Virus record (IMG/VR): IMGVR_UViG_3300017741_000021
Coordinates: 1-36,576 of that record
Length of the DNA: 36,576 nucleotides
Source of the DNA: a virus
Strand: one strand, 5' to 3'
Shown: positions 25,107 through 34,178 of the stretch, one piece after another
Numbering within the stretch: the first letter of the stretch is position 1
Layout: the number at the start of each line of letters is the position of its first letter
Program-made: the position numbers and the translations under genes
The notes under the pieces: generated by a model
What the model saw: only the letters and a program-made list of their open reading frames with translations
Told to the model about the DNA's origin: nothing
The model's database searches: none

Positions 25107-27095
25107 TTATGTAGTAGGTAATGCTTCCATTAACTCATTAGTTACTTGAGAAAAGTTATTATATCTAGTTTCAATTTTATTAGTGTAAATTACTTCCCAT
25201 GGCGGTGTTATTTCTGGCATTATTATAATAATTTGAGCATTTAACGAATCATCTGGATTATAATTATCATAATCTAATATCATTTTTTCAAATTGTATAT
25301 TATCTTTAAAATATACAGCCAAATCAAATGTTTTTTCTATAGCTATTTCACCTTTTTCATTTATTAATTCATAAACAACGGCTCTACCTCTAGACATTAA
25401 ATAATTAATTCCATCACTAACATCTAAGTCTTCACCTATTTCAGGTCTATATAGACCTTCTACTACTTGCAGTCTAAAATCTTTAAATTCACGAACAGCT
25501 TTATGAGAGTTTACCGCTTTTAAAATACGTGTGTGCAATGTATATTGTTTAGCTAGGTTTAGTCTTTCGCCATCATCAAGAATATGAGTTAAAGTTACAG
25601 GATCGCCTACTCCACCTAAAAATGTAGCCATGGTAATTCCTTCGGCCAATCGTGTTCTACTTGATATAGATCCTTCTTGAAACACTGGATTAAATTTAGC
25701 ATCTGGTAAAGCATCAGTTTTATTTACGCTATTAGGAGTACCTATAAATCTTTCCATAGGATTAGCTGGATTTCCCATAATTGTACTTGGAATTCTAAGA
25801 CTTTTTTCATTTGAAACTATTCTGTCAACTGTTAGTATTGCTTCTCGAGAAAAAAATGGTGATAATATGCCTTCAGCAATACAAGCTCCTGTAAAAGTTT
25901 CGTTATTAATATTATTTGGATCTCTTAACTTTGATCTTACTTGACGTGTAGTTAAATCTGTTTTTGATACTCCACCATAATGATCTAATCTATTTAACCT
26001 GTTAAATAAACCTTTTGATGTATCGATATCTACTCTTTTTATTCCTATTGAAGAGTTTTCTAACGCGTCGTTTAATAAAGAAGTTGTTGGCTCTGCTGTA
26101 ACTTTATTTGTTGCAGTTGTAACTGTTGGTGTTCCGCCCGTGCCAGCAGGTCCTGGAACTGCAGTTCCAGCTTTATTTGCTTCATTTGCTTTTTCAGCTA
26201 CACCATTTAAATCTCCGTGAAATGTTGTAGCATGGATTGAAGTTGAATTAATTCTTGGAATGTGCGCAGTTTTTCCATAATATACCATATCAGTACCTCC
26301 AATAGTTCCACTATCACCTAGCATTGCTAAAGATGATGCAGCAATATTCACACTTTTTGATGAGAGTGTAATTTCTTTTTCAGCTGTCATAACTAGTGTA
26401 CCACCAATATTTTGTGCTTGATCTTCTCCTACAAATAATCCATTTGATTTTTTTATAATACTTGTATTATTTCCATGTATAAATGTTGTTGCATCTATCC
26501 CTATTGTTTCTGATTTACTTTCAATTATTTGAACTTCTTTACTTCCACCAATATCTTGTTTATAACCTCTTTTTATTGTTTGATCAACATCGCCTTCTAC
26601 TTTTACATTAAAATCTCCTCCGACTTCTAAATCAAAATCTCCAGAAACTTTTAATTTTAAATTTCCATTATAATGAAGTTCACCATCGCCATCAACAATA
26701 ACTTTTTCGTCATGAGCTGTTACTCTTATTGTGTTAGCCACTGAACCATATACTACAGTTCCATCTGCTCTCATTTCTACGCCTGAACCAGTTCTATGCC
26801 TAATCATAACACGCTCACCACCAGGTGTATCATCAGTTTCTATAATGTGTCCAGAAGCAGTTTCTTTAACTTGAGAATTAGGATATATTGATGCTGGTTC
26901 TTCTTTTATTTCTAGATCTATATCTGCAGATGCTCCGCCTAATTCAACGTTTACTCTAGTTGTTCCTCTTGCTTTATCATTCACTGAAGGCGAATTAATA
27001 GAACCTTGTTTAGGATAACTTCCTGTTCTATCAGCAAAACCATTTCGATTATTATTAATCGAAGCTTTGCTAAAATCTTTATTTTCCATTGGCAT
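25107..27095 (-). CDS. Baseplate hub spike-like protein with beta-helix region
   Basis: A 662-residue protein. After a polar N-terminus, residues about 90-290 form short Val-x-Val-x-Gly-Asp type strands: GERVMIRHRTGSGVEMRADG, KVIVDGDGELHYNG, LKVSGDFDLEVGGDFNVKVE and GTLVMTAEKEITLSSKSV. This is the pattern of the gp5C triple-stranded beta-helix of T4-like cell-puncturing devices. A Gly/Pro/Thr-rich linker (about 310-335) leads to a second domain (residues 350-662) with KFNPVFQEGSISSRTRLAEG and VREFKDFRLQVVEG. The neighbouring gp5 homologue lacks this helix, so the needle appears to be encoded here. The assignment is from pattern and place. Confidence 0.65.
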   Translation of the reverse strand: MPMENKDFSKASINNNRNGFADRTGSYPKQGSINSPSVNDKARGTTRVNVELGGASADIDLEIKEEPASIYPNSQVKETASGHIIETDDTPGGERVMIRHRTGSGVEMRADGTVVYGSVANTIRVTAHDEKVIVDGDGELHYNGNLKLKVSGDFDLEVGGDFNVKVEGDVDQTIKRGYKQDIGGSKEVQIIESKSETIGIDATTFIHGNNTSIIKKSNGLFVGEDQAQNIGGTLVMTAEKEITLSSKSVNIAASSLAMLGDSGTIGGTDMVYYGKTAHIPRINSTSIHATTFHGDLNGVAEKANEANKAGTAVPGPAGTGGTPTVTTATNKVTAEPTTSLLNDALENSSIGIKRVDIDTSKGLFNRLNRLDHYGGVSKTDLTTRQVRSKLRDPNNINNETFTGACIAEGILSPFFSREAILTVDRIVSNEKSLRIPSTIMGNPANPMERFIGTPNSVNKTDALPDAKFNPVFQEGSISSRTRLAEGITMATFLGGVGDPVTLTHILDDGERLNLAKQYTLHTRILKAVNSHKAVREFKDFRLQVVEGLYRPEIGEDLDVSDGINYLMSRGRAVVYELINEKGEIAIEKTFDLAVYFKDNIQFEKMILDYDNYNPDDSLNAQIIIIMPEITPPWEVIYTNKIETRYNNFSQVTNELMEALPTT

Positions 27096-27107
27096 AATAT
27101 TGTCTCT

Positions 27108-29372
27108 TTATTTTATGAAGTTAAATTTATCTGTTAATTGACTTAAATTATCAAAATTTAATTTTTTAATGTTTTCATCAAAGCCAGCTGACAATCCATC
27201 AGTTGCTCCAAACAAAGCTTTTGCATTTTTATCACCTAATATCTTACTAGCATCTCCTCTAGCTTTTGTTATATTAGCTTCCATCTCAGCTTTAATATCC
27301 CCTTTGTTTTGTTGAATCTCTGTTAATGCAGTTTTCATTTCAGCTTGAGCTTCTTCTAAGGTTACTACCTTTTTGTTACCTGTAGCAGGATCAATGTTTT
27401 CATAGTCTTTAGTGATTTTAGTAGGGCTAAATGATTCTTCTGTTTTAAGCTTAGTAGTTGTAGGCTTTGCTACTTCTGGTGGTTTAATTAGCGCTTGTTG
27501 TGCTCTAGATATTTCTGCAGATCTTGAATCAGCTGGATCTATTGTTAAAACTTTACCGTATTTTTTTCTTATTGCTTCAATATCTAAGCCTGGCGCAATA
27601 TAATCTGAATCAATTTCATATACGCCTATTAATTGAATTTGATACATATACGCTAATATTCCAGCGCAAACAGTATCTAGTGTGGCTGCTTGTTGAGTTG
27701 TAGGAGGATTAGTTTTACCTGCTATAATAAGAATGTATATACCTTTATTGGCATAATTGTCAAATACAGGGTCAAGTGTTTCTCCTAAAGGTCTTCCTTT
27801 TTTACATGTGCCATCTCTTTCAATTACAAAATGTGCTTGTAATCCATATAATCTAGAATTTAAACCTTCTAACTCTTTACGCGCTTCAGTTGATGCTTCT
27901 GTTGGAGTTTTACCAGCTGATGTAAGAGTAGATATTTCGTCATCTAAATCAATTTTTTTCATTTCTTCATGAAGACCTGGCGTATCAAAATCAACTAAGT
28001 CATCAGTTGTCCAGTCAACAATTGCAAAAGTAAAAGCATTTATACCTTTACCAGTAACTCGAGGATGCCCATCTAAATAATTACATAATTTATCTAAAGA
28101 CCCTAGTGTTTCAAAGTTATAATCGCTGGAATTAGTAAGATAACCTTTCCAATTTGATTCAGCTTCTGCACTAGATACTTCATCTTTTCCAACAACTGGT
28201 TGCATGTTAGGTGTTAATTTACCTTTACCCATTGCTTTACTCATATTAGTATTATAATCAATTTTTCCTGTAACTGAATTAGTTCCGGGCATTAACTCTT
28301 TTATAACTGCCGGGTTTGCAATTTCTTCTGCAGATAATTTAAGACCTGATGAAATATTTGATATTGGTAAATTTATATCACCTGGAATACCTGGTGGTGT
28401 TAAACCTTTTGCTGCAGCTAATATATTTGGTTGTACATTTACATTAGATCTAGCACCAGCTGGGCACATATCTAATATGTTTCCGAAAAGATCTTTAAGG
28501 CCTAAACCACTTCCTGCATTATTACTTAATTGTGCTCTTGCTTTTATAACTTCTTTTTGTTTTGTAACAATATTTTTAATTGGATCTGTGCCTGCTTCTT
28601 TATCATCTGAAGCTTCTTCAGCTGTTTTTAAAATTTTGTCTGATAGTCCTGAAGGAATAAAGAATTTCATTTGCTCTTTAAGATTATTTTTATTTATTCC
28701 TGGCATATGTTTTTTAAATGTATTTTGTATTTCGTTTCTAGTTCCATTTACAAAAACTGCTTTATTTAAATTAGTATCTTTCATACTCGAAGATTTTAAA
28801 AGATTTCCTAGCACAGTTGTATTTGTAGATTGTTTATTAGCAGATCCATCGCCAGCACTTTCTAATAATTTTGTTACTCTAGGTCTATCAACAAAATTAG
28901 CCGTAGGTTTAGCTCCACCTACTAAACCCATAAATCCAGATACAACTTTACCAGGATCATTAACTATAGCTGTATTGCTTATTTTAAATTTAGCTTTTTC
29001 ATTTTCAGCTGTAGCTTTTTCTGCACCTCCGACATTTGCTAGTAAATTAGCTCTTATATCTCTAAGAAAGGGTGCATTTTCAGTGGCTTGTTGAAACTCA
29101 TCTTCAGAAACATTTCGAATAAATTCAATTCTAATATACGTATAATTATTATTTAAAGTCACAGAAGATTTATTATGGGTATAGTCTACACCTTTATATA
29201 ACAAGCTCGAGCTTAAAGATCCAGTTCCAGCTCTAATCTCAATAATTTCTGCAATGTCGTCTTTAGGTCCAAAATTAAAAGTTCTTCCATCAAACTTTCT
29301 ATGTTTTCCTAAAGGCCCTTTACCGAAAGCAATTGATTTTCCTTTTAGTTCTATTGTTTCTGATTCACTCAT
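27108..29372 (-). CDS. Baseplate hub protein with degenerate amidase-like domain
   Basis: A 754-residue protein. Residues about 440-600 follow the order of an N-acetylmuramoyl-L-alanine amidase (amidase_2/PGRP) fold: FTFAIVDWTTDD, LQAHFVIERDGTCKKGRPLG, NYANKGIYILIIAG, QQAATLDTVCAGILAYMYQI and IGVYEIDSDYIAPGLDIE. The three usual zinc ligands are not seen: the first His position reads Asp (VDWTT), the GH position reads Gly-Val, and the APG site lacks Cys. So the domain is probably inactive and structural. Residues 1-80 contain a small beta domain (IAFGKGPLGKHRKFDGRTF), and both flanks are Lys/Ala-rich helices. It overlaps gp5 by four bases and belongs to the hub/spike group. Confidence 0.6.
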   Translation of the reverse strand: MSESETIELKGKSIAFGKGPLGKHRKFDGRTFNFGPKDDIAEIIEIRAGTGSLSSSLLYKGVDYTHNKSSVTLNNNYTYIRIEFIRNVSEDEFQQATENAPFLRDIRANLLANVGGAEKATAENEKAKFKISNTAIVNDPGKVVSGFMGLVGGAKPTANFVDRPRVTKLLESAGDGSANKQSTNTTVLGNLLKSSSMKDTNLNKAVFVNGTRNEIQNTFKKHMPGINKNNLKEQMKFFIPSGLSDKILKTAEEASDDKEAGTDPIKNIVTKQKEVIKARAQLSNNAGSGLGLKDLFGNILDMCPAGARSNVNVQPNILAAAKGLTPPGIPGDINLPISNISSGLKLSAEEIANPAVIKELMPGTNSVTGKIDYNTNMSKAMGKGKLTPNMQPVVGKDEVSSAEAESNWKGYLTNSSDYNFETLGSLDKLCNYLDGHPRVTGKGINAFTFAIVDWTTDDLVDFDTPGLHEEMKKIDLDDEISTLTSAGKTPTEASTEARKELEGLNSRLYGLQAHFVIERDGTCKKGRPLGETLDPVFDNYANKGIYILIIAGKTNPPTTQQAATLDTVCAGILAYMYQIQLIGVYEIDSDYIAPGLDIEAIRKKYGKVLTIDPADSRSAEISRAQQALIKPPEVAKPTTTKLKTEESFSPTKITKDYENIDPATGNKKVVTLEEAQAEMKTALTEIQQNKGDIKAEMEANITKARGDASKILGDKNAKALFGATDGLSAGFDENIKKLNFDNLSQLTDKFNFIK

Positions 29373-30214
29373 AAAATTACTACCTCAGCTCCAACTCCAA
29401 GTTTTTTTATAGTTTCTTGCGCAAATGCTATTCGTTGATTAGTATGAGCTAAAGCTTTATTTGGCCTTTCATACTTATCTTGAAATACAATAGTTGCTTC
29501 TTTAACTGTTTCAGCTTTTCTAAGTTTTCCAATTCCTAAATACGGTAAAGTTTCTAGCTCATACTTTACAAATCTAATTTGTGTTTCAATAAGTCTATGA
29601 GATTGACCAATGCTTGCAGCAAACTTCATTAATTCTCCAAACCTATCTCCTGCTTTTTTGGCAGGATTCCATTGCGCAATTCCAAACGATCCTTCATTTT
29701 GAAATCCAGAAACAGCAGCTGGATTAATATCTCCACGATTAGTAGTAGCTCCTGATTCTACACAAAAATTACCTATCATACCTGCAGCCTGTTGCGGCGT
29801 AAATTGACCACCAGCTGGTGATATAAAAAAATTAAATGCTTTTTCAATATTTGTATTTCCATTTAATTCTATAGTTACGTCATTAACAACTTCTTGTACA
29901 GTATTTCTTTTAGTTTCTATTTTTGGAATAGATCCTAATACTAATGGCAATTGTGAATTTCGACCATCTAAAAATATTCCGAACACTTGAGCTCTAACTT
30001 TTAATTGTGAATTACTTCCTTGACCTGAACTGCCATCTTCAGTTACAGGTATGTTAACTTGAGCCCATGGCAAATCGTCATCAGGTATGTCATTAACATC
30101 TGCAGAATGTAATCCCTGTATTCTTACTTTAACTCGATCTAATTTTAAAGGATCTATATTATTAACAACAAATCCTATAAACCATCTTGCATTATCACCG
30201 TAAAATTCTTGCAT
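29369..30214 (-). CDS. 5: Baseplate hub/tail lysozyme gp5
   Basis: A 281-residue protein. Residues 1-100 are the gp5/VgrG-type OB fold: WFIGFVVNNIDPLKLDRVKV, RIQGLHSADVNDIPDDDLPW, FGIFLDGRNSQLPLVLGSIP. Residues about 120-260 are a phage tail lysozyme domain: AFNFFISPAGGQFTPQQAAG, MIGNFCVESGATTNRGDINP (Glu153 as probable catalytic acid) and GSFGIAQWNPAKK. T4 gp5 (575 residues) carries a different lysozyme and a C-terminal beta-helix; here the chain stops after the lysozyme and the helix-like part is in a separate gene. It would cut peptidoglycan during DNA injection. It shares a base with the gp27 stop. Confidence 0.85.
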   Translation of the reverse strand: MQEFYGDNARWFIGFVVNNIDPLKLDRVKVRIQGLHSADVNDIPDDDLPWAQVNIPVTEDGSSGQGSNSQLKVRAQVFGIFLDGRNSQLPLVLGSIPKIETKRNTVQEVVNDVTIELNGNTNIEKAFNFFISPAGGQFTPQQAAGMIGNFCVESGATTNRGDINPAAVSGFQNEGSFGIAQWNPAKKAGDRFGELMKFAASIGQSHRLIETQIRFVKYELETLPYLGIGKLRKAETVKEATIVFQDKYERPNKALAHTNQRIAFAQETIKKLGVGAEVVIL

Positions 30215-31551
30215 TATATATCAGCCTCTACACCTAATGATGCAACTCTTCCACATATTAACTCAGAAGTTATTTTTTGGCCATTAAATACGTGCTTAGC
30301 ACTCATAACTATATAATCTCCAGATTTTTTTAAATCAAGTTTAGCTACTTTATTTTCAATTACTGTATTTGTATCTAAGAATCTAATACGAATAGTTTTA
30401 CCAATTGTGTAGTTTGCATCACCTGTTAAAAATTCTCGTCCTCTTACAGTAATTGTTATAGGTGATTTAGTAATAAATTCTTTTAATGAATTTCTATTTA
30501 TGGTTTTTGTTTGACCTCCGCCTGTAGGTTCATCATTATAACTTTGAAAATTAGTCCCAACTGTCTCATATGCGCCAGATGACGATATTTGAGAAAATAC
30601 TTTTGAGTCATAACTTCCAATTTTTTTATCTTTAACTTTAAATTCAGGTGAATGATTATATCTTGAATTTTCTCCGCCTAACAATTCTTTTGTAATAAGA
30701 CCTTGAAATACTTTATCGACGTCATAAGAGATCTCACTAGGAACGCCTCTAAATGTGTCGTAAAAAACGTATTTAGCTCCAACGTTACCGTTTCTCATTA
30801 TTTTAAGTAAATTTTCTGTTTTACTGTATTCATATTCTTCTATTAAATAATGTTTTATTTTGTTACTAGTGGATGCACTTGGTGCATAAGTATATGGCGT
30901 TTCAGTGTTTATAGCTTGTTGAGTTAACATTTTTTCTAAGTCTTTTAATACTAAATTGTCAGTGCCTAATGTAGAAAACAAATAAAAAGGAAGACCTTCT
31001 TTTGTACTTGCTCGTTGTGTTAACCACAATGCTGCTTCTATAGGATGCAAATTAGGAATTATAACTTTCATATTTTGTATGTCGTCACTGCCATCAACCA
31101 TAACTTCTTTTGTTATATGATTTTCAATAACTTTTTTAATCATTTCTGAAGGTGATCCGTTATATGATTTATTAACATTTTGTGCTGAAGATTCAAATAC
31201 ATGAAATTCAATACAATGTAAAAAAGCAATTTCAGTTCTTTCGTCAACACGTACTACTTTTTCAATTTCATCTACTAGAAACTCTTTTGTAATATCATGA
31301 CCAGTTATAGTTTCTTCTAACTGCTGTATTGTAATTGTTAATTTTTCTCCACCTTGGAAATCAATCTGTTGCAACAGATTTTGTTCTTCTTTGAATGAAA
31401 GTCTCATTGTTAAATATGGCTTTTCTATATGCTCATATATAATCATTTCTGCTACAGCAGCCGTTATTTCAATTTCAGTGTCAGTTCTAGTTGAACTGAT
31501 TACTGCTTGTTTTATAAGATAATCGGTACCTGATTCAATACTGTTTTCCAT
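30214..31551 (-). CDS. 27: Baseplate hub subunit gp27
   Basis: A 445-residue protein (T4 gp27 is 391). It contains EIEITAAVAEMIIYEHIEKP and LTMRLSFKEEQNLLQQIDFQ, the first tube-like beta domain, then ERTEIAFLHCIEFHVFESSA and SPSEMIKKVIENHI, IPNLHPIEAALWLTQRA and GLPFYLFSTLGTDNLVLKDL, the helical-plus-barrel middle typical of gp27/gpD/VgrG hub proteins. The end TIGKTIRIRFLDTNTVIENK, then GDYIVMSAKHVFNG, is the last barrel. It directly precedes gp5, with which gp27 forms the hub complex in T4. No start ambiguity is visible. Confidence 0.82.
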   Translation of the reverse strand: MENSIESGTDYLIKQAVISSTRTDTEIEITAAVAEMIIYEHIEKPYLTMRLSFKEEQNLLQQIDFQGGEKLTITIQQLEETITGHDITKEFLVDEIEKVVRVDERTEIAFLHCIEFHVFESSAQNVNKSYNGSPSEMIKKVIENHITKEVMVDGSDDIQNMKVIIPNLHPIEAALWLTQRASTKEGLPFYLFSTLGTDNLVLKDLEKMLTQQAINTETPYTYAPSASTSNKIKHYLIEEYEYSKTENLLKIMRNGNVGAKYVFYDTFRGVPSEISYDVDKVFQGLITKELLGGENSRYNHSPEFKVKDKKIGSYDSKVFSQISSSGAYETVGTNFQSYNDEPTGGGQTKTINRNSLKEFITKSPITITVRGREFLTGDANYTIGKTIRIRFLDTNTVIENKVAKLDLKKSGDYIVMSAKHVFNGQKITSELICGRVASLGVEADI

Positions 31552-32283
31552 TTAGCCTCTTATCGATTTTTTAAAACTTGAAACAATACTATTAATTAAT
31601 TCTGGTTTAATTACTTTTATTTGTCTTAAATTTGAATTTACATTAAAATATATTTCTTCGAATGTTTGACCAGTTAAAAGCGCGCCTGGACCAACTGTTG
31701 GATCTATATCAACTATTTCTCCATCACCATTTATATAATGACTTTCTGATAAATATTCTTTTTCACTTGAAACAGAAACTAAATTTTCTTCAGTTCCTTC
31801 TGAATTAATAGATATATAGTTTTCTCCTGAAGTTGTAAAAGTAATATCACCTTCTATGAATATTTGCCCTAAGTTTATATTTCTTCTAATAATTTTTCCT
31901 GATTTACCAGAAGTGTTACCAGTTATAGTTTGACCAATTTTAAATTTATTAGCTAAATCACTATCTCTAGTAGTTATTGTAGTATTAGGAAAAGATTTAC
32001 GTATATAATTTGTAAGCTCATGGTTGTTTAAAGGCCAACCTTGTTCTCTTAAATTATCATTAAGTAAGTAAAAAGTCCAATAATGAAGTGGCGTATCATA
32101 TAATTGAATTGAAACTTGATCTGGTCTAAAACCTTCTTGTATAGTATGGCCATTAGCAAATGTAACATTATCTTTAACTTGATCAATAACATCACCGTAT
32201 AGAGATATATTTTGAAATACAACTTTATCGGTTTCGTTTCCAAAATTATAATTTATATTATCAAATTCATTAAAATATAACAT
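31552..32283 (-). CDS. 53: Baseplate wedge subunit gp53
   Basis: A 243-residue protein (T4 gp53 is 196). The matching pieces are the N-terminal MLYFNEFDNINYNF, the core EGFRPDQVSIQLYDTPLHYW, then TFYLLNDNLREQGWPLN (T4 has PRPEELANAIYGNPQLYWVL at the same place), and the C-terminal LRQIKVIKPELINSIVSSFK, which aligns with LRQIKIIAKSDINSFMNDLI of T4. Residues about 95-200 are an inserted beta-rich segment (GQTITGNTSGKSGKIIRRNI) not present in T4. gp53 joins adjacent wedges when the baseplate closes. The gene overlaps gp48 by one base. Confidence 0.85.
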   Translation of the reverse strand: MLYFNEFDNINYNFGNETDKVVFQNISLYGDVIDQVKDNVTFANGHTIQEGFRPDQVSIQLYDTPLHYWTFYLLNDNLREQGWPLNNHELTNYIRKSFPNTTITTRDSDLANKFKIGQTITGNTSGKSGKIIRRNINLGQIFIEGDITFTTSGENYISINSEGTEENLVSVSSEKEYLSESHYINGDGEIVDIDPTVGPGALLTGQTFEEIYFNVNSNLRQIKVIKPELINSIVSSFKKSIRG

Positions 32284-33611
32284 TAGAATCCTTTCTTTAT
32301 ATCCGCTGATGTGAGTGTTTTATGTTCTACAAAGGCCATCGTAATATCTATTTCGTTCGGCTGGCCATCTTTACGTAGTCCTCCTCCAGTAGAATTAGTG
32401 GTTGCTGAAAAAGTTCTTAAATAACACTCTTTAATTTTAGGAAACTTTTTATTAATTCTTCCATTAAACTTAAATGCAATCTTAAATGCATTTGGAAAAT
32501 GATAACCTAAATCAACACTTGATGTGCCAAAACTTACTGGAAACCCTTCAGGATATAATTCTGTTCTAAAATGTTTTATTATTTTTTGTATGACATCTGC
32601 TTCTTCAGGCGATGTAGGTATTAATTTAAATTGAAAAGAAAATTCACGTATGTTTACTCCTTGAAACACAGCTCTTACATTAGGATTTACTGTAAATCTA
32701 TTTACTAAAGCTACAGCATTTCTTAGACTTGGTACTGGATTAAATCTAGAGTTAACTTTTGCGATTGATTGCTTCATTGCGTTTATAGCAGCTGGTGTTG
32801 TTTTTTCTTTTCCAGTAATTGTATCAAGTAAAGCTTTACCTTCTTCTTTCAATGCACCCATTGCTGCTTCCATGCCACTCATTCCTCCTTCGAGTCCAGC
32901 CATTACTGAAGCTCCTGCTTGCCCTAAAGATGCATTTTCATAACCAACACCGTCTAGAAAAGCCATACTTGGCGGAAAATATAATGTTATTGCTGGTGCG
33001 CCTTTTTTAGGAAAAAATACAGCTCCAGAATTTGCAGATTTGCTTTCACCTTTAACAGCAGCTGCTTCAGTTGCAGTGTCTTTTCTAGCCATAAAATTTA
33101 ATGCAGCCGCATCATCACCACCAGAAATTCTATTAGCTGCAGCTCCGTCATCACTAAACGTTATTGGTTGATTTGTTGCGCCTAAAAATGCGGCATTAGC
33201 GTCGTTTGCTTGCTGAAATCCTGTATTCATTCCTCCGAAATCATCCACTTTACCTAATCCAGCAGCTTGATTACGTGCGTCATCTGCGCTTTTAAGCCTA
33301 GCTTGTTTTAAATTATCGTCTTGTTGCTTTGCATGTAATTTATCTGTAATACCTGCAAATGGAGATTTATATTCCATAGTAGTAAATGTAACAGTAGATG
33401 CATAAGCTGGATTACCACCAACGTCAAGAGGATATTCTAATTTTGAACCTCCACCGCCAAAAGCGCTAAATAAAGAACCAAGTAAATTTTGCCCTGCTTG
33501 AGCAAAATCATCAAGATCAGCTTCAATATTAGACATACTACTAATAGGATTTTTTAATCCAGTGCTTTTTATTTTTTCACCAAGTGGTCCTACTTTATCG
33601 AATATTTCCAT
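32283..33611 (-). CDS. 48: Baseplate tail-tube cap gp48
   Basis: A 442-residue protein; T4 gp48 has 364. The C-terminal region has the tube-family pattern: VNRFTVNPNVRAVFQGVNIR, EFSFQFKLIPTSPEEADVIQ, FPNAFKIAFKFNGRINKKFP, KECYLRTFSATTN and NEIDITMAFVEHKTLT. The first domain starts VTFTTMEYKSPFAGITDKL and the interior (about residues 100-280) is Ala/Gly-rich and partly low complexity, an expansion relative to T4. gp48 caps the hub and nucleates the tail tube. The leader holds AAGGA before the ATG and a late promoter box 38 bases upstream. It is the first gene of the minus-strand baseplate operon. Confidence 0.78.
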   Translation of the reverse strand: MEIFDKVGPLGEKIKSTGLKNPISSMSNIEADLDDFAQAGQNLLGSLFSAFGGGGSKLEYPLDVGGNPAYASTVTFTTMEYKSPFAGITDKLHAKQQDDNLKQARLKSADDARNQAAGLGKVDDFGGMNTGFQQANDANAAFLGATNQPITFSDDGAAANRISGGDDAAALNFMARKDTATEAAAVKGESKSANSGAVFFPKKGAPAITLYFPPSMAFLDGVGYENASLGQAGASVMAGLEGGMSGMEAAMGALKEEGKALLDTITGKEKTTPAAINAMKQSIAKVNSRFNPVPSLRNAVALVNRFTVNPNVRAVFQGVNIREFSFQFKLIPTSPEEADVIQKIIKHFRTELYPEGFPVSFGTSSVDLGYHFPNAFKIAFKFNGRINKKFPKIKECYLRTFSATTNSTGGGLRKDGQPNEIDITMAFVEHKTLTSADIKKGF

Positions 33612-33621
33612 ATTTAATCCT

Positions 33622-33629
33622 TATAGATA
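33622..33629 (+). promoter_or_regulatory. Possible late promoter variant for gp4
   Basis: TATAGATA, one base from TATAAATA, on the plus strand 37 bases before the gp4 ATG. It would serve the rightward virion operon and overlaps the leader of gp48 on the other strand. Weak evidence. Confidence 0.25.
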
Positions 33630-33649
33630 TTATTAAGATCTTATTTTTA

Positions 33650-33657
33650 TATTTATA
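33650..33657 (-). promoter_or_regulatory. T4-type late promoter box TATAAATA for gp48
   Basis: TATTTATA on the plus strand gives TATAAATA on the minus strand, 38 bases before the gp48 ATG in the short divergent gap between gp48 and gp4. The leader contains AAGGA seven bases before the start. It probably drives the whole leftward baseplate operon. Confidence 0.78.
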
Positions 33658-33666
33658 ACGGATTTC

Positions 33667-34170
33667 ATGGGATATTCAGGAAGATATCAAGTCAAAAATA
33701 AATCAAAATACAAAGGAGATTCATCTTCGGTTGTATACAGATCGTTATGGGAGAAAGCTGCATTTAATTGGTGCGATAGTAACGATAAAGTAAAAGGATG
33801 GAGTTCAGAAGAAGTTATCATTCCATATTACTATGACGTTGATAAAAAGTATCACAAATACTATGTTGATTTAAAAATAGTGTTTGAAGAAAAAACGATC
33901 TTAGTTGAAATAAAACCAGAAAAAGAAACTGTTCCACCAGTAAGTGCAAAAAAAACTAAAAGATATATTGCCGAAGGTCTTACTTATGTAAAAAATATGA
34001 ATAAGTGGGAAGCTGCAAATGAATATGCACAAGATCGTGGTTGGGAGTTTCATGTATGGACTGAAAAAACATTACAAGAAATGAAACTATTGCATAAGCC
34101 AGTTCCTGGAAAACTTAAGAAGTATACTCCAATGAAACCATTTCGAAAAAAGCGTAAGAAAAAGATATAA
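33667..34170 (+). CDS. 4: Head completion protein gp4
   Basis: A 167-residue protein. MGYSGRYQVKNKSKYKGDSS, then VVYRSLWEKAAFNWCDSNDK and VKGWSSEEVIIPYYYDVDKK match T4 gp4/50. The order SLWE, IPYYYxxDxKxHxYYVDLKI and LVEIKPEKE forms a nuclease-like core (Asp and Glu-x-Lys in the TnsA/restriction-enzyme style). T4 gp4 is needed to complete heads before tail joining. The C-terminus is strongly basic (FRKKRKKK), consistent with DNA contact. It begins the rightward operon, opposite to gp48. Confidence 0.85.
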   Translation: MGYSGRYQVKNKSKYKGDSSSVVYRSLWEKAAFNWCDSNDKVKGWSSEEVIIPYYYDVDKKYHKYYVDLKIVFEEKTILVEIKPEKETVPPVSAKKTKRYIAEGLTYVKNMNKWEAANEYAQDRGWEFHVWTEKTLQEMKLLHKPVPGKLKKYTPMKPFRKKRKKKI

Positions 34171-34173
34171 ATA
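34166..34173 (+). promoter_or_regulatory. T4-type late promoter box TATAAATA
   Basis: Perfect TATAAATA spanning the gp4 stop codon and ending five bases before the ATG at 34179 of the next gene. There is no Shine-Dalgarno sequence in front of that ATG. The spacing equals that of the cassette promoter at 6857-6864, which suggests a leaderless late message. Confidence 0.65.
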
Positions 34174-34178
34174 GATTC

